DNA of 64,000 nucleotides. Origin: VRUE01 sp036276735 (GTDB lineage: Bacteria; Actinomycetota; Thermoleophilia; Solirubrobacterales; 70-9). This document shows positions 17,130 to 25,300 of this stretch, one piece after another. The translations under genes were made by a program, and so were the position numbers. Below the pieces are notes generated by a model. The model made no database searches. It had not been told where the DNA came from and worked only from the letters and a program-made list of their open reading frames with translations. The stretch covers positions 24,528 through 88,527 of the forward strand of contig DASUOH010000041.1 in assembly GCA_036276735.1 (NCBI GenBank), written 5' to 3'. Every line of letters starts with the position of its first letter. The stretch's first letter is position 1.

Positions 17130-17735
17130 TCATGTCGGCTCCGCCTCCAACAGCCGGTCCATGGTCTGTCGCGCGTAGTCGAAGACACGCCGGTCGCCGC
17201 AGAGCCGATAGCGCGAGTTCGCGCCCATCACGACAGCGTTGAGGACGAAGGCAGCCTGGCCGGGATCCGGTAGGCCCGCAATCCGTGCCTGGCGCTCCAG
17301 CTCGCTGAGCCAGGCGTCAAGCGCGGCGGCGATCGCATCGCGCACCGGCCCCGGGCGGTCGTCGTACTCCGCCGAGGTAGCGACCCAGAAGCAGCCGCCG
17401 GCGTATGCGTCCTCGGCGACGTGGGCGAGGTAGGCGTCGGCGATCGCGCGCAGCCGGTCGGCCCCCTCGTTGGTTCCCGCGGCCGGCTCGATCACGGCGC
17501 GCCGAAATCTCGTCATCGCCGCTTCGATAGTCGCCAGTTGCAGCTCCTGCTTCGAGCCGAAGTGTGCGAAGAGACCGCTCTTACTCATCTTCAGCTCGGT
17601 GGCGAGGCGCCCGATCGTCAGGCCCTCCAGCCCTTCGGCGGACGCGAGGTCGACTGCGCGCTCGAGGATCGCGGCGCGGGTCGCGGCACCTTTGCCGCGT
17701 TCGGCGCGCGGGGACTTCGATTGGACCGGCTGCAT
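17130..17735 (-). CDS. TetR family transcriptional regulator
   Basis: A 201-residue TetR repressor. The DNA-binding helix-turn-helix is residues about 18-64 (AATRAAILERAVDLA ... LTIGRLATELKMSKSGLFAHFGSK). The C-terminal part is a ligand-binding TetR_C domain with a Cys-rich GGCFW patch. The ATG at 17735 is followed by a Pro/Lys/Arg-rich tail. It is divergent from a cupin gene, and a perfect palindrome at 17767 lies between them, so it probably controls itself and the cupin. Confidence 0.85.
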   Translation of the reverse strand: MQPVQSKSPRAERGKGAATRAAILERAVDLASAEGLEGLTIGRLATELKMSKSGLFAHFGSKQELQLATIEAAMTRFRRAVIEPAAGTNEGADRLRAIADAYLAHVAEDAYAGGCFWVATSAEYDDRPGPVRDAIAAALDAWLSELERQARIAGLPDPGQAAFVLNAVVMGANSRYRLCGDRRVFDYARQTMDRLLEAEPT

Positions 17736-17766
17736 GGCTTGGAGCTTAGACTTTCCGTAGAAAAGC

Positions 17767-17778
17767 ACGAACGTTCGT
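17767..17778. promoter_or_regulatory. TetR operator in divergent promoter region
   Basis: ACGAACGTTCGT is a perfect 12-bp palindrome in the 100-bp gap between the tetR and cupin genes. A TTGAAC -35-like hexamer for tetR overlaps its right edge, and TAATAT (17786-17791) is a fair -10 for the cupin gene. A repressor here would block both transcripts. Confidence 0.65.
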
Positions 17779-17835
17779 TCAAGCGTAATATCCGCGGCCC
17801 ACCTCCCCGCTAGCCAATGTTCGAAGGGAGCCGCG

Positions 17836-18234
17836 ATGAACGGCAACGAATGCACCGTGAAGAAGATCGACGATATGGAGGGCGTCTTCCTGGGAGCTTT
17901 CAAGCGCGCCCGGGCGGAGCTCGGGGTTGAGTCGTTCGGGATGCAGATCATCGACATGCCGCCCAACAACGACCGCTATCCCGAGCACGACCACAGCCAC
18001 GACGGACAAGAGGAGGTTTTCCTGGCACTTCGCGGCGGCGGAGAGCTGGAGGTCGGCGGCGAGCGGTTCGCGCTCGACCGCGATCACATGGTCCGGGTTG
18101 GGCCCCACGCCAAGCGCAAGGTATGGCCGGGCGAGGAGGGCATCAGGCTCCTCATCCTCGGCGGCACCCCGGGCAAGCCATACGAAGCGCCCGACCTGAC
18201 GAAACTCGGCGAGCCGGACCCGCTGGCGAGCTAG
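17836..18234 (+). CDS. Cupin-domain protein
   Basis: A 132-residue single-domain cupin. The metal-ligand motif 1 is EHDHSHDGQEEVFLALRGGGEL (residues about 49-70: histidines and a glutamate), and motif 2 lies around DHMVRVGPHAKRKVWP. The function is unassigned; cupins of this size are often small-molecule dioxygenases, isomerases or binding proteins. It is controlled by the adjacent TetR if the palindrome at 17767 is the operator. It overlaps the next minus gene by 4 bp at the 3' ends. Confidence 0.8.
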   Translation: MNGNECTVKKIDDMEGVFLGAFKRARAELGVESFGMQIIDMPPNNDRYPEHDHSHDGQEEVFLALRGGGELEVGGERFALDRDHMVRVGPHAKRKVWPGEEGIRLLILGGTPGKPYEAPDLTKLGEPDPLAS

Positions 18235-18413
18235 TTCGGCCGGCGCTCGTAGCCGGCGCAGCTGCCGACGGGAATGCGCGGATAGCGCGGGAAGCGCTCG
18301 TCGCTCCGCGAGCGCAAGCAGAGCGAGAAAGTCGAGCCGCGCGTGTTGCGGACCAGCTTCTGGTGCCGGCAGCTGTCGCACAGGCCCGCGCCGGCGGGCA
18401 ACCGATCGCTCAC
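18231..18413 (-). CDS. Small conserved Cys-rich protein
   Basis: A 60-residue protein starting at GTG 18413, whose GTGA overlaps the stop of the upstream SRPBCC gene by 4 bp. It carries Cys-x2-Cys (CDSCRHQKLVRNTRGSTFSLC) and ends RFPRYPRIPVGSCAGYERR. I recognise this pattern, with conserved RGSTFSLC, FPRYP and C.GYE, as a widespread small actinobacterial protein of unknown function. Four cysteines could bind zinc or iron. Confidence 0.7.
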   Translation of the reverse strand: MSDRLPAGAGLCDSCRHQKLVRNTRGSTFSLCLRSRSDERFPRYPRIPVGSCAGYERRPN

Positions 18414-18871
18414 GCTGGTCGGTTGCGCTCGGCACGCCGCTTGGCCGCGTCGAGCAGCCGCCGCGTCACGAGGACGTGCATTCGCGTTCCGATCACCATC
18501 GCCCGGTAGGCGCGCCCCTGCAGCCCTGGGAACTCGGCCCGCGTCTCGGCGCGCAGGCGGGTGCCGCCGTCGATCGAGTCGAGTCGGAAGGTCAGCGCGT
18601 AGTTGGAGAAGCGGTGCCTGCCCACCAGCGCAAGCTGACGCGCTGGCTCGGCGACCTCGACGTGGAAGCCGGGGATCGTCGAGCCGACCGCGAGGGGGCG
18701 CGGGCCGGCCGCCCCGACGTCGGCGCAGCCGAGCAGCCGAGCTCCCCTTTCCGCCCTGGGCGAGCCAAGCGAGCCTTCGGCGGTCCGCAGCACCGCCGCC
18801 CAGGTCTGCTCGGGGGAGGCGGCGACCTCGAGCGAATGCTCGTCGACGAAGGGAAGGCTCGCGCTGGTCAT
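18410..18871 (-). CDS. SRPBCC (START-like) family protein
   Basis: A 153-residue helix-grip protein. It opens with FVDEHSLEVAASPEQTWAAVL, the typical start of polyketide cyclase/dehydrase-like SRPBCC proteins. The middle has GSTIPGFHVEVAEPARQLALVGRHRFSNYALTFRLD, and the end is a long helix. These bind hydrophobic ligands; the ligand here is unknown. It overlaps the small Cys-rich gene by 4 bp. Confidence 0.75.
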   Translation of the reverse strand: MTSASLPFVDEHSLEVAASPEQTWAAVLRTAEGSLGSPRAERGARLLGCADVGAAGPRPLAVGSTIPGFHVEVAEPARQLALVGRHRFSNYALTFRLDSIDGGTRLRAETRAEFPGLQGRAYRAMVIGTRMHVLVTRRLLDAAKRRAERNRPA

Positions 18872-18898
18872 GGCGCGATCCTACGACGCCGCTCGCGC

Positions 18899-19600
18899 TC
18901 AGGCGGCCGAGATCAGGAAGGAGGTGAGGAACCCGAGGGCGGTCGCGTAGGCGACCGGCGGGCCGCCTTCGTCGAAGGCCTCGGGCATCAGCGTGTCGGC
19001 AAGGGAGGCGAGCACGGCGCCAGCGGCGAAGCCGAGCGGCCAGGAGAGGGCCTCGTGGTCGACCCCCTCCAGCGCCGCGTAGCCGACGACGACCGCGAGG
19101 GCGAGCAGAACCGCGGTCGCGGTCCAGATCAAGACGACGTCCTCCCGCCCGTAGCGCTCGCGCATCTTCTGGGCGCCGACGATCGCCTCGGGCAGATTGG
19201 AGGCGAAGATCGCGACGAGGAGGCTGGCGGCGCTGCCCTCGAGCAAGGCGACGCCCATCGCCAGGTTCTCGGGTACGCCGTCGAGCGTGACCCCGGCGAG
19301 CAGCGCCAATCCGACCGCGCCGCCGCGCGCGTGCTTGTCGGCCTTGCGTCGCTCGAGCCAACCGTCGATCAGGACGAAGGCGGTCGCGCCGGCAAAGAAC
19401 GCGATCCCGGCGCGCCAGGCGCCGCCGTGCTCGAACGCCTTCTCGAACAGCTCGAAGGCGACCGCGGTGATCAGCGCCCCGGCAGCGAAGCCGAGCAACG
19501 CCGCGGTGACGCGCGGTGGCGGCGGGCGCCAAATGGCGATCAGCGCACCGAGCGGCAAGGCGGCCGAGGCGACGATCGCGAAGAGGATGGCCTCCCCCAT
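18899..19600 (-). CDS. ZIP family metal transporter
   Basis: A 233-residue membrane protein with about eight hydrophobic segments. The ZIP metal-binding helices show DGVPENLAMGVAL (residues about 106-118) and ASNLPEAIVGAQKM (residues about 133-146), the HxxPEN/LPE motifs; the first histidine is D here. It should import Zn2+ or a related divalent cation. Between helices 3 and 4 there is only a short His-poor loop. The start codon is ATG at 19600, only 30 bp from the divergent helicase gene. Confidence 0.8.
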   Translation of the reverse strand: MGEAILFAIVASAALPLGALIAIWRPPPPRVTAALLGFAAGALITAVAFELFEKAFEHGGAWRAGIAFFAGATAFVLIDGWLERRKADKHARGGAVGLALLAGVTLDGVPENLAMGVALLEGSAASLLVAIFASNLPEAIVGAQKMRERYGREDVVLIWTATAVLLALAVVVGYAALEGVDHEALSWPLGFAAGAVLASLADTLMPEAFDEGGPPVAYATALGFLTSFLISAA

Positions 19601-19630
19601 GCCGCCATTTTGGCCGTTAGCCTCGACGGG

Positions 19631-21772
19631 ATGGACGGCGCAGCGACCCTCTTCGACGCGGATGCGGCGGCATACACGGGGACGATCGAGGTGCTCGGCG
19701 TCATCTTCAGCGCCGAGGACGACGGCTACGCGGTTCTCGAGGTGCAGGACGCCGAGTCGGGAGAGGGCTTCGCGCTGATCGGCCCCGTCGCCCACCTGCA
19801 CTCCGGCGACCGAGCCGAAGTGAGCGGGGACTGGGAGACGCACTCCAAGTACGGGCGGCAGCTGAAGGCGCGCGGCGCGCTGCCGCTCGACCCGGCCGAT
19901 CGCAAGGGCCGCATCGCCTACCTGACGACGCTGCGCCACATCGGCCCGACCCGGGCCGAGCGCTTGGTCGACGAGCACGGCGAGGGCGTCCTGGGCGCGA
20001 TCGCGGCCGATCCGGTCGGCGTCCTCGGCTCGCTGCGCGGCGTCAGCGCCAACCAGGCCGCAGCGGCAGCCGAGTCGTGGCATGCCTCGCGGGCGGTGCG
20101 AGATCTCCACGTCCAGCTCGCGCCCCACGGGCTCGCCCACCTGGCGGCGCCGATCCACCGCCGCTTCGGCGACCGCTCGATGGCAATCCTCCACGAGGAC
20201 CCTTACCGGCTGACCGAGGTCGAGGGGGTCGGCTTCGCCCGCGCCGACCGCATCGCGCTGGCGGCCGACGTGCCGCCCGAGTCGCCGCGCCGCGCCCAGG
20301 CGGCGGCGGTCTTCGCGATCGCCGAAGCCGAGGCCCAGGGGCACTCGTTCCTTCCGCTCGACGAGCTGGCCGGCCGCACCGGGAAGCTGATCGGCCTGGC
20401 GCCTGACCCCGACGTGCTCGTCGACGCGCCGGGACTGCTGCTCGACGAGGGACGGGCATACCGGGCGGCGACCCACGCCACGGAGCTAGCCGTTGCCGAG
20501 ACGCTGCGGGCGCGCGCCACCGCGCCGTCGCACCTCGAGCACGTGCCTCCCGAGTCGCCGCCCCCCGACAGCGCCGGCGACGGCGAACTGACCGCCGAGC
20601 AGTGGGCGGCGGTCCGCGGCGCCTTCGCCTCGCGCATCTCCGTGCTGACCGGTGGCCCCGGCGTTGGCAAGACCGCCTGCACGAGAGCCATCGTCGCCGA
20701 GGCGGAGCGTGCCGACGCCAAGATCGCCCTCTGCGCGCCGACCGGACGCGCCGCCCGCCGCCTCGCCGAAGCGACCGGCCACGAGGCGCAGACCATCCAC
20801 CGGATGCTCGAGTGGATCCCGGGCGGCGAGCCGACCTTCAAGCCGGGTCATCCGGTGCCGGTCGACCTGGCGATCGTCGACGAGTCCTCGATGCTGAACC
20901 TGCGCACGATGGAGGTCCTGCTCGGAGGGCTGGCCGAGGCCACCCACGTCGTCTTCGTCGGCGACGCCGACCAACTGCCGCCGATCGGCGCCGGCAAGCC
21001 GCTCGAGGACCTGATCGCCTCCGGCGCAGCGCCGGTCGTGCGGCTCGAACAGATCTTCCGCCAGGCGGCCCGCTCGATGATCACCACCGCGGCGCACGCG
21101 GTCAACCGCGGCCTGCCGCCACGACTGGAGCCCGAGGAGGACCAGGAACGCGACTTCTTCCTTATCGATCGCCCCAACCCCGAGCGGGCGCTGGAGACGG
21201 TCGTCGAGGTCGTCGCCGAGCGCGCCCCGCAGGGCTTCGGCGTCGACCCGGTTCGCGAGGTGCAGGTGCTGGCGCCGATGTACCGGGGGGCGGTCGGGAT
21301 CGACGCGCTCAACGAGCGCCTCCAGGCGCGCCTCAACCCAAACGGCAAAGCGGCGGTGAGCGAGCGCTTCCGCGTCGGCGACCGCCTGATCCAGACCCGC
21401 AACTCCCACGAGCTGGGGCTGATGAACGGCTCGATCGTCTTCCTGCGCGAGGACGACCCCGAGGAGGAAGCGATCGCCGTCGACACCGACGAGGGCGGCT
21501 CGCTGGTCATCCCCTACGGGGAGACGGCGAACCTGCGCCTCGCCTACGCGATCTCGGTCCACAAGGCGCAGGGCTGCGAGGTGCCGGTGGTCGTCGCGGT
21601 CTGCCACCGCTCCCATGCCCGCATGCTCAACCGGCCGCTGCTCTACACCGCGATCACGCGGGCGCGGCGCAACTGCGTCCTGGTCGGCGACCCCGCGGCG
21701 GTGGCGATGGCGGTGCGCCGCGACGACGGCGGCAACCGCTACTCGGCGCTGGCCGAGCGACTGCGCGGCTGA
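19631..21772 (+). CDS. recD2: RecD2-like ATP-dependent 5'-3' DNA helicase
   Basis: A 713-residue SF1B helicase like Deinococcus RecD2 (a stand-alone RecD without RecBC). The N-terminal OB-like part (residues about 13-85) is followed by HhH-type repeats (LTTLRHIGPTRAERLVDEHG). Walker A is LTGGPGVGKTACTRA (residue about 340), Walker B is VDESSMLNL, and motif III is FVGDADQLPPIG. Near the C-terminus are ISVHKAQG and LYTAITRARRNCVLVG, the SH3-like/motif VI region. It acts in DNA repair. The ATG at 19631 fits the family start. Confidence 0.9.
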   Translation: MDGAATLFDADAAAYTGTIEVLGVIFSAEDDGYAVLEVQDAESGEGFALIGPVAHLHSGDRAEVSGDWETHSKYGRQLKARGALPLDPADRKGRIAYLTTLRHIGPTRAERLVDEHGEGVLGAIAADPVGVLGSLRGVSANQAAAAAESWHASRAVRDLHVQLAPHGLAHLAAPIHRRFGDRSMAILHEDPYRLTEVEGVGFARADRIALAADVPPESPRRAQAAAVFAIAEAEAQGHSFLPLDELAGRTGKLIGLAPDPDVLVDAPGLLLDEGRAYRAATHATELAVAETLRARATAPSHLEHVPPESPPPDSAGDGELTAEQWAAVRGAFASRISVLTGGPGVGKTACTRAIVAEAERADAKIALCAPTGRAARRLAEATGHEAQTIHRMLEWIPGGEPTFKPGHPVPVDLAIVDESSMLNLRTMEVLLGGLAEATHVVFVGDADQLPPIGAGKPLEDLIASGAAPVVRLEQIFRQAARSMITTAAHAVNRGLPPRLEPEEDQERDFFLIDRPNPERALETVVEVVAERAPQGFGVDPVREVQVLAPMYRGAVGIDALNERLQARLNPNGKAAVSERFRVGDRLIQTRNSHELGLMNGSIVFLREDDPEEEAIAVDTDEGGSLVIPYGETANLRLAYAISVHKAQGCEVPVVVAVCHRSHARMLNRPLLYTAITRARRNCVLVGDPAAVAMAVRRDDGGNRYSALAERLRG

Positions 21773-21829
21773 GGCGCGCGCCATTTTCCAAAGAGGCGTC
21801 TGAAACTTTTTGCGTCCTGCGCGCCATCG

Positions 21830-21850
21830 GTATGATCGCTGCAGTCATAC
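21830..21850. promoter_or_regulatory. vapBC promoter/operator
   Basis: GTATGA and TCATAC are a perfect inverted repeat with a 9-bp spacer, 21 bp before the antitoxin start. The TATGAT at 21831-21836 is a good -10 element inside the repeat, so a VapB-VapC complex bound here would block its own promoter. The upstream TTTGCG (21809) is a possible -35. Confidence 0.6.
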
Positions 21851-21870
21851 TCGCTGGCATGGAGCAGGTC

Positions 21871-22125
21871 ATGGCTCGCCGAACCGTTTATCTCCCCGGG
21901 AGCATTGAGGCGCTGGTGCGCGAGCGCGCCCGCGAGGGCGAGTCCTTCTCGGGGGCGCTGGTGCGGTTGGTCGAGCAGGGCGCGCTGAGCGGAGACGACC
22001 AGGAGCGGCCGGACTGGATCGGAGTCGGGGAAGGTCCGGGCGACCTCAGCATGAACCTGGAGAAATACCTTGGCATCAAGCCTTGGGGGACGGGCGAGGG
22101 GTCGCGCGATGAAGGTGCTCGTTGA
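21871..22125 (+). CDS. vapB: VapB-type antitoxin
   Basis: An 84-residue antitoxin. The N-terminus (RRTVYLPGSIEALVRERAREGESFSGALVRLVEQG) is a ribbon-helix-helix DNA-binding domain. The C-terminal half is the flexible acidic tail (DWIGVGEGPGDLSMNLEKYLG) that blocks the toxin active site. The ATG at 21871 has GGAG 12 nt upstream. It overlaps the PIN toxin by 17 bp and probably autoregulates at 21830. Confidence 0.8.
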   Translation: MARRTVYLPGSIEALVRERAREGESFSGALVRLVEQGALSGDDQERPDWIGVGEGPGDLSMNLEKYLGIKPWGTGEGSRDEGAR

Positions 22126-22552
22126 CAGCGCGCCGCTAGTCGCGGCAGCCAATCGGCGTGACTCCGCTCACCAATTTGCGGCAGAGCTGATGACGAGGCT
22201 TCGACGCGATGCGCTGATTCCCGTACCAGTCCTTGCCGAGGTAGACCACATCTTGGCGCAGAGGCTGGGGAGCTTTGCCGCCCGACGCTTTCTCCGCGCC
22301 GTCGCAGACGGCATCTACGAGGTCGCCTACCTGTCGGCTGGTCTCATGCGGCGGGCCGTCGAGCTTGACGAGCAGTACGCGGACCTCGGCCTCGGATTTG
22401 CCGACTGCACTCTGATGGCGCTCGCCGAGCGGCACGAGCTGCCGATCCTCACCTTCGATTTCACGGACTTCCGCGCGACGGAATCCGCGTCGGGGCCGTG
22501 GCGGCTGGCGATCGACGAGTCCACCTACGCGGAATGCGCCGGCAGCCGCTGA
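22109..22552 (+). CDS. vapC: VapC-type PIN-domain ribonuclease toxin
   Basis: A 147-residue PIN-domain RNase. The metal-binding acidic residues are in VLVDSAPLVAAAN (residue about 6), PVLAEVDHIL, ADLGLGFADCTLMALAE (residues about 90-106) and LTFDFTDFRA. It cleaves RNA, often tRNA or rRNA in the VapC family, when the antitoxin is degraded. It overlaps vapB, and the next gene is convergent. Confidence 0.85.
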   Translation: MKVLVDSAPLVAAANRRDSAHQFAAELMTRLRRDALIPVPVLAEVDHILAQRLGSFAARRFLRAVADGIYEVAYLSAGLMRRAVELDEQYADLGLGFADCTLMALAERHELPILTFDFTDFRATESASGPWRLAIDESTYAECAGSR

Positions 22553-22561
22553 GGCCCCGCC

Positions 22562-24796
22562 TCAGCCGCGGCGCATGACGTGAAACCGCCAGACGGCAGG
22601 CGTGCGGTCGACGTTCCCGGCTGCGTCGCGCGCCTTGACCCGGATGACATGCCGGCCGATCCCGAAGCGCCGCACGAAGCGTGCCGGACAGCGTCGGAAG
22701 CGGCGGCGGTCGACGCGGCAGAGAAAGGTCACGGCCGCCTCATCGGATCTGAAGCGGAAGACGACGCGGGCGGTGCGGCCCCGAGTAGGCACGACCTTGC
22801 GGGGGCGCTTCGCGATGAAGGTGCCGGGGCGGCTTACGTCAACGGCCGCGGGCGGCCGGGCCGGTGCCGGCGACGTAGGGGTCGGTTCGCTCGGCGCCGC
22901 GGGGGCGCTTACCCCGCCCCCGTCCATGGGGACGGCAACCGCCGCCAACGCGGCGAGGGCATCGACGCGGCCGGCTCCGACGGCGCTCGCTCCGAAGACC
23001 CCGACCGGGACCGCGGTGGAGGTGAGGGCGGAGCGGATCTGCGCCGGGCCGAGCGCCCCGTTGGCATCGCGCACCAGCGCGGCGACGGCGGCGGCATGGG
23101 GAGCGGCGGCCGAGGTGCCGCAGAAACGGAAGAGCCCTGGCGTCGCCGTCGGGACGAAGAAGGTGGTGACGCCGCAATCGGTCGCCACGAGGTCGGGCTT
23201 GGAGAGGACGCTCGGTGAAGCCAGCGGCGGGGCGGACAAGACGCCGTTCGTCGGCCCGAAGTAATGGGCGACGGGTCCACGCGAGGAGAAGGGCTCCGGC
23301 TGCGTCGTCGTGCCGAACCGAATCGCCCCCGTGCTGATCGCGTCGACGGCGCCGTTATGGCCGAAGATCGTCGATCCGACCACGTCTCCGCCGGTCGATT
23401 CCGGGTACTCGCTTTCGCTCACGCCGCCACCGTTCTGCATCAGCGCGAACTTGAGGCGCGGCGCCGTGCCATCGCCGCCATTCAGGGGATCGCAGCTGAC
23501 CTTGTCGCAGCGGTTGATCGCTACTAGAACGGTCTGATCGGACCCGGTGGAATTCGTCCAGGCCAAGAACTCGAAAGGTTTCTGCGTAGCCGTGAAGTTA
23601 GCTTTCTCGCTTTCGGAGACGACCGCGCCCGCACCGTCGAGGAGATAGGCGTCGAGATCCGTGGTGACGCCGTTCCATGGCTGCGCCCACTGGAGGTTCA
23701 CCCGCAAGGTAGCTCCGTCCTCCACTCTGAGGGCGAAGGTCGTATCGCTGCCGGCCGCGGGGTCGAAGTCCATGCAGTGGGTGGCGTAGACCGGAACCCC
23801 GGCCGGGCAGGAACCGCTGTCGCGAAATTCGTTCGCCTCCCACGACGAGATGTCGAGCCCGCCGACGAGAAGGTTGTTGTTGCCAGCGGAGGAGAAGTAC
23901 GTGACGCCGTCGTCCGTCACGTTGCTCACCGCGACGCCGAGGGGCCCTTCCTGGAAGAACGGCTCTTCGAAGTAGCTGACGTCGTCGACGATGACGTCAG
24001 CGCCGGCGGCGGCGAGCTCTTCGATGTTCTGCGCGAAGCCGGAGATGCCGGTGAACGCGGTCGCGAACGAGAGCCGCGCGCCCGGGGCAAGGTCGTGGAC
24101 GATTTGCGCCATGGCACGGCCCTCATCGGAGGATTCCGGGTCGGCGAAGTCCTCGAGCACGCCCACAGGCGTGCCATGACCGGCGCAGGGGTTGCCGGCA
24201 CCGGGAAGATCGCCGCTTGCGACGTCCGCGGCTTCGTCGGTAGGCGCGGACGGAGCTTGGTCGAACGAGTCGGAGAGCACGCCGACCGTCACTCCGGTGC
24301 CGTCGACCCCGAAGCTGTTGCGTGCTTCCGCGGCCCGAAGATGGCCGTCGCCCTCCGACACCGCGATGCCGGATGGGCACGCCGCCGAGACGATCGGCGC
24401 CAACACCTCCGTGACACCGGCTACTCCGTCGACTGCGCCCAGGGCGGGCAGGGCTGCGGGCTCGACCCAGGTGCTGACAGTCCGGTCGAGACGGCTCGCG
24501 GCCACGGGGTCCGCACCGGCCTCTTCGAGATCCTTCAGGCCGACCGGCGCGCCTGCCTCGAACCGGACTTCGACCAGGACGCGCGGGCCGCGGCGCAGCA
24601 GGCCGCCTGGGCCACGCGTCGGCAACCCAACCACCCTTGCTTGCTCCCAGGGCGGTGCGTTCCAAAGCGATCGAGTCGAGAGCGCGTCGAGGGCCGGCGA
24701 GAGGACGCCGTCCGCGCCGCGGGTGGGGAGCGCAGCGGCAGGCGCCGCGCAGGCGAGCAGGGCGAGTGCTGCGGCCGCCGGGCCGAGACGGCGCAT
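22562..24796 (-). CDS. Secreted subtilase-like serine peptidase
   Basis: A 744-residue exported protein with a signal peptide (MRRLGPAAAALALLACAAPAAALP). Residues about 155-600 are a peptidase of the S8/S53-like fold: VGVLSDSFDQA (aspartate region), AGHGTPVGVLED and DEGRAMAQIVHDLAPGARLSFATAF, then the serine site FCGTSAAAPHAAAVAAL. A region near residue 370 looks like a PPC-type beta insert. The last 90 residues (PGTFIAKRPRKVVPTRGRTARVVF) are an Ig-like module common in Thermoleophilia secreted proteins. The order of acid residues suggests an atypical triad, so catalysis needs testing. The ATG at 24796 has AGGAAAGG upstream. Confidence 0.8.
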   Translation of the reverse strand: MRRLGPAAAALALLACAAPAAALPTRGADGVLSPALDALSTRSLWNAPPWEQARVVGLPTRGPGGLLRRGPRVLVEVRFEAGAPVGLKDLEEAGADPVAASRLDRTVSTWVEPAALPALGAVDGVAGVTEVLAPIVSAACPSGIAVSEGDGHLRAAEARNSFGVDGTGVTVGVLSDSFDQAPSAPTDEAADVASGDLPGAGNPCAGHGTPVGVLEDFADPESSDEGRAMAQIVHDLAPGARLSFATAFTGISGFAQNIEELAAAGADVIVDDVSYFEEPFFQEGPLGVAVSNVTDDGVTYFSSAGNNNLLVGGLDISSWEANEFRDSGSCPAGVPVYATHCMDFDPAAGSDTTFALRVEDGATLRVNLQWAQPWNGVTTDLDAYLLDGAGAVVSESEKANFTATQKPFEFLAWTNSTGSDQTVLVAINRCDKVSCDPLNGGDGTAPRLKFALMQNGGGVSESEYPESTGGDVVGSTIFGHNGAVDAISTGAIRFGTTTQPEPFSSRGPVAHYFGPTNGVLSAPPLASPSVLSKPDLVATDCGVTTFFVPTATPGLFRFCGTSAAAPHAAAVAALVRDANGALGPAQIRSALTSTAVPVGVFGASAVGAGRVDALAALAAVAVPMDGGGVSAPAAPSEPTPTSPAPARPPAAVDVSRPGTFIAKRPRKVVPTRGRTARVVFRFRSDEAAVTFLCRVDRRRFRRCPARFVRRFGIGRHVIRVKARDAAGNVDRTPAVWRFHVMRRG

Positions 24797-25015
24797 GTCC
24801 TTTCCTGCCGTCATCTGCTCAAGGTATCGGCCACCGCTGCCCCGAACACAAGCGTTGCCAGATGGTCGAGGACGGCGGTGCGTCGCGCGACAGCCCGCCC
24901 TGCTACGGTCCCCACGTTAGGTCGGATCGATTCCGGCAAAAAGTTGTGTCTAGCGCTCGCGTCGTTGCTTCACCAAAGCCTCCGCGTTCGCAGCACATGA
25001 AGTGGAGGCAAGTAC

Positions 25016-25222
25016 ATGCCAACTGGAACGGTGAAGTGGTTCAGCGACGACAAGGGCTACGGGTTCATCACGCCCGACGACGGCTCCAAGGACGTCTTCG
25101 TGCATCACAGCGCGATCATGGGTGAGGGCTTCAAGTCCCTGACCGAGGGCTCCAAGGTGAGCTACGAGTCGGAGGAAGGGCCCAAGGGTCCGGCTGCCGC
25201 TCAGGTCCAGCAGACCTCGTAG
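25016..25222 (+). CDS. cspA: Cold-shock protein CspA family
   Basis: A 68-residue single cold-shock (OB-fold) domain protein that binds single-stranded RNA/DNA. It has the RNP1 motif KGYGFIT (residues about 14-20) and RNP2 VFVHHS (residues about 28-33). The ATG at 25016 has GTGGAGGCAAGTAC upstream. It ends in a clear rho-independent terminator at 25248. A 5' leader of about 100 nt before it is unassigned and may be cold-responsive. Confidence 0.95.
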   Translation: MPTGTVKWFSDDKGYGFITPDDGSKDVFVHHSAIMGEGFKSLTEGSKVSYESEEGPKGPAAAQVQQTS

Positions 25223-25247
25223 TCCCGCACCGCTCTTGAGCAGTGCC

Positions 25248-25275
25248 GAGGCCCGCTCCGGCGGGCCTCTTCTTT
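25248..25275 (+). terminator. Rho-independent terminator after cspA
   Basis: GAGGCCCGC-TCCG-GCGGGCCTC (25248-25269) is a 9-bp perfect stem followed by a T-rich run TTCTTT to 25275. It separates cspA from typA, whose start is only 26 bp downstream. Confidence 0.85.
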
Positions 25276-25300
25276 GCCCTTCCCTACCCTGCACTTCTCG

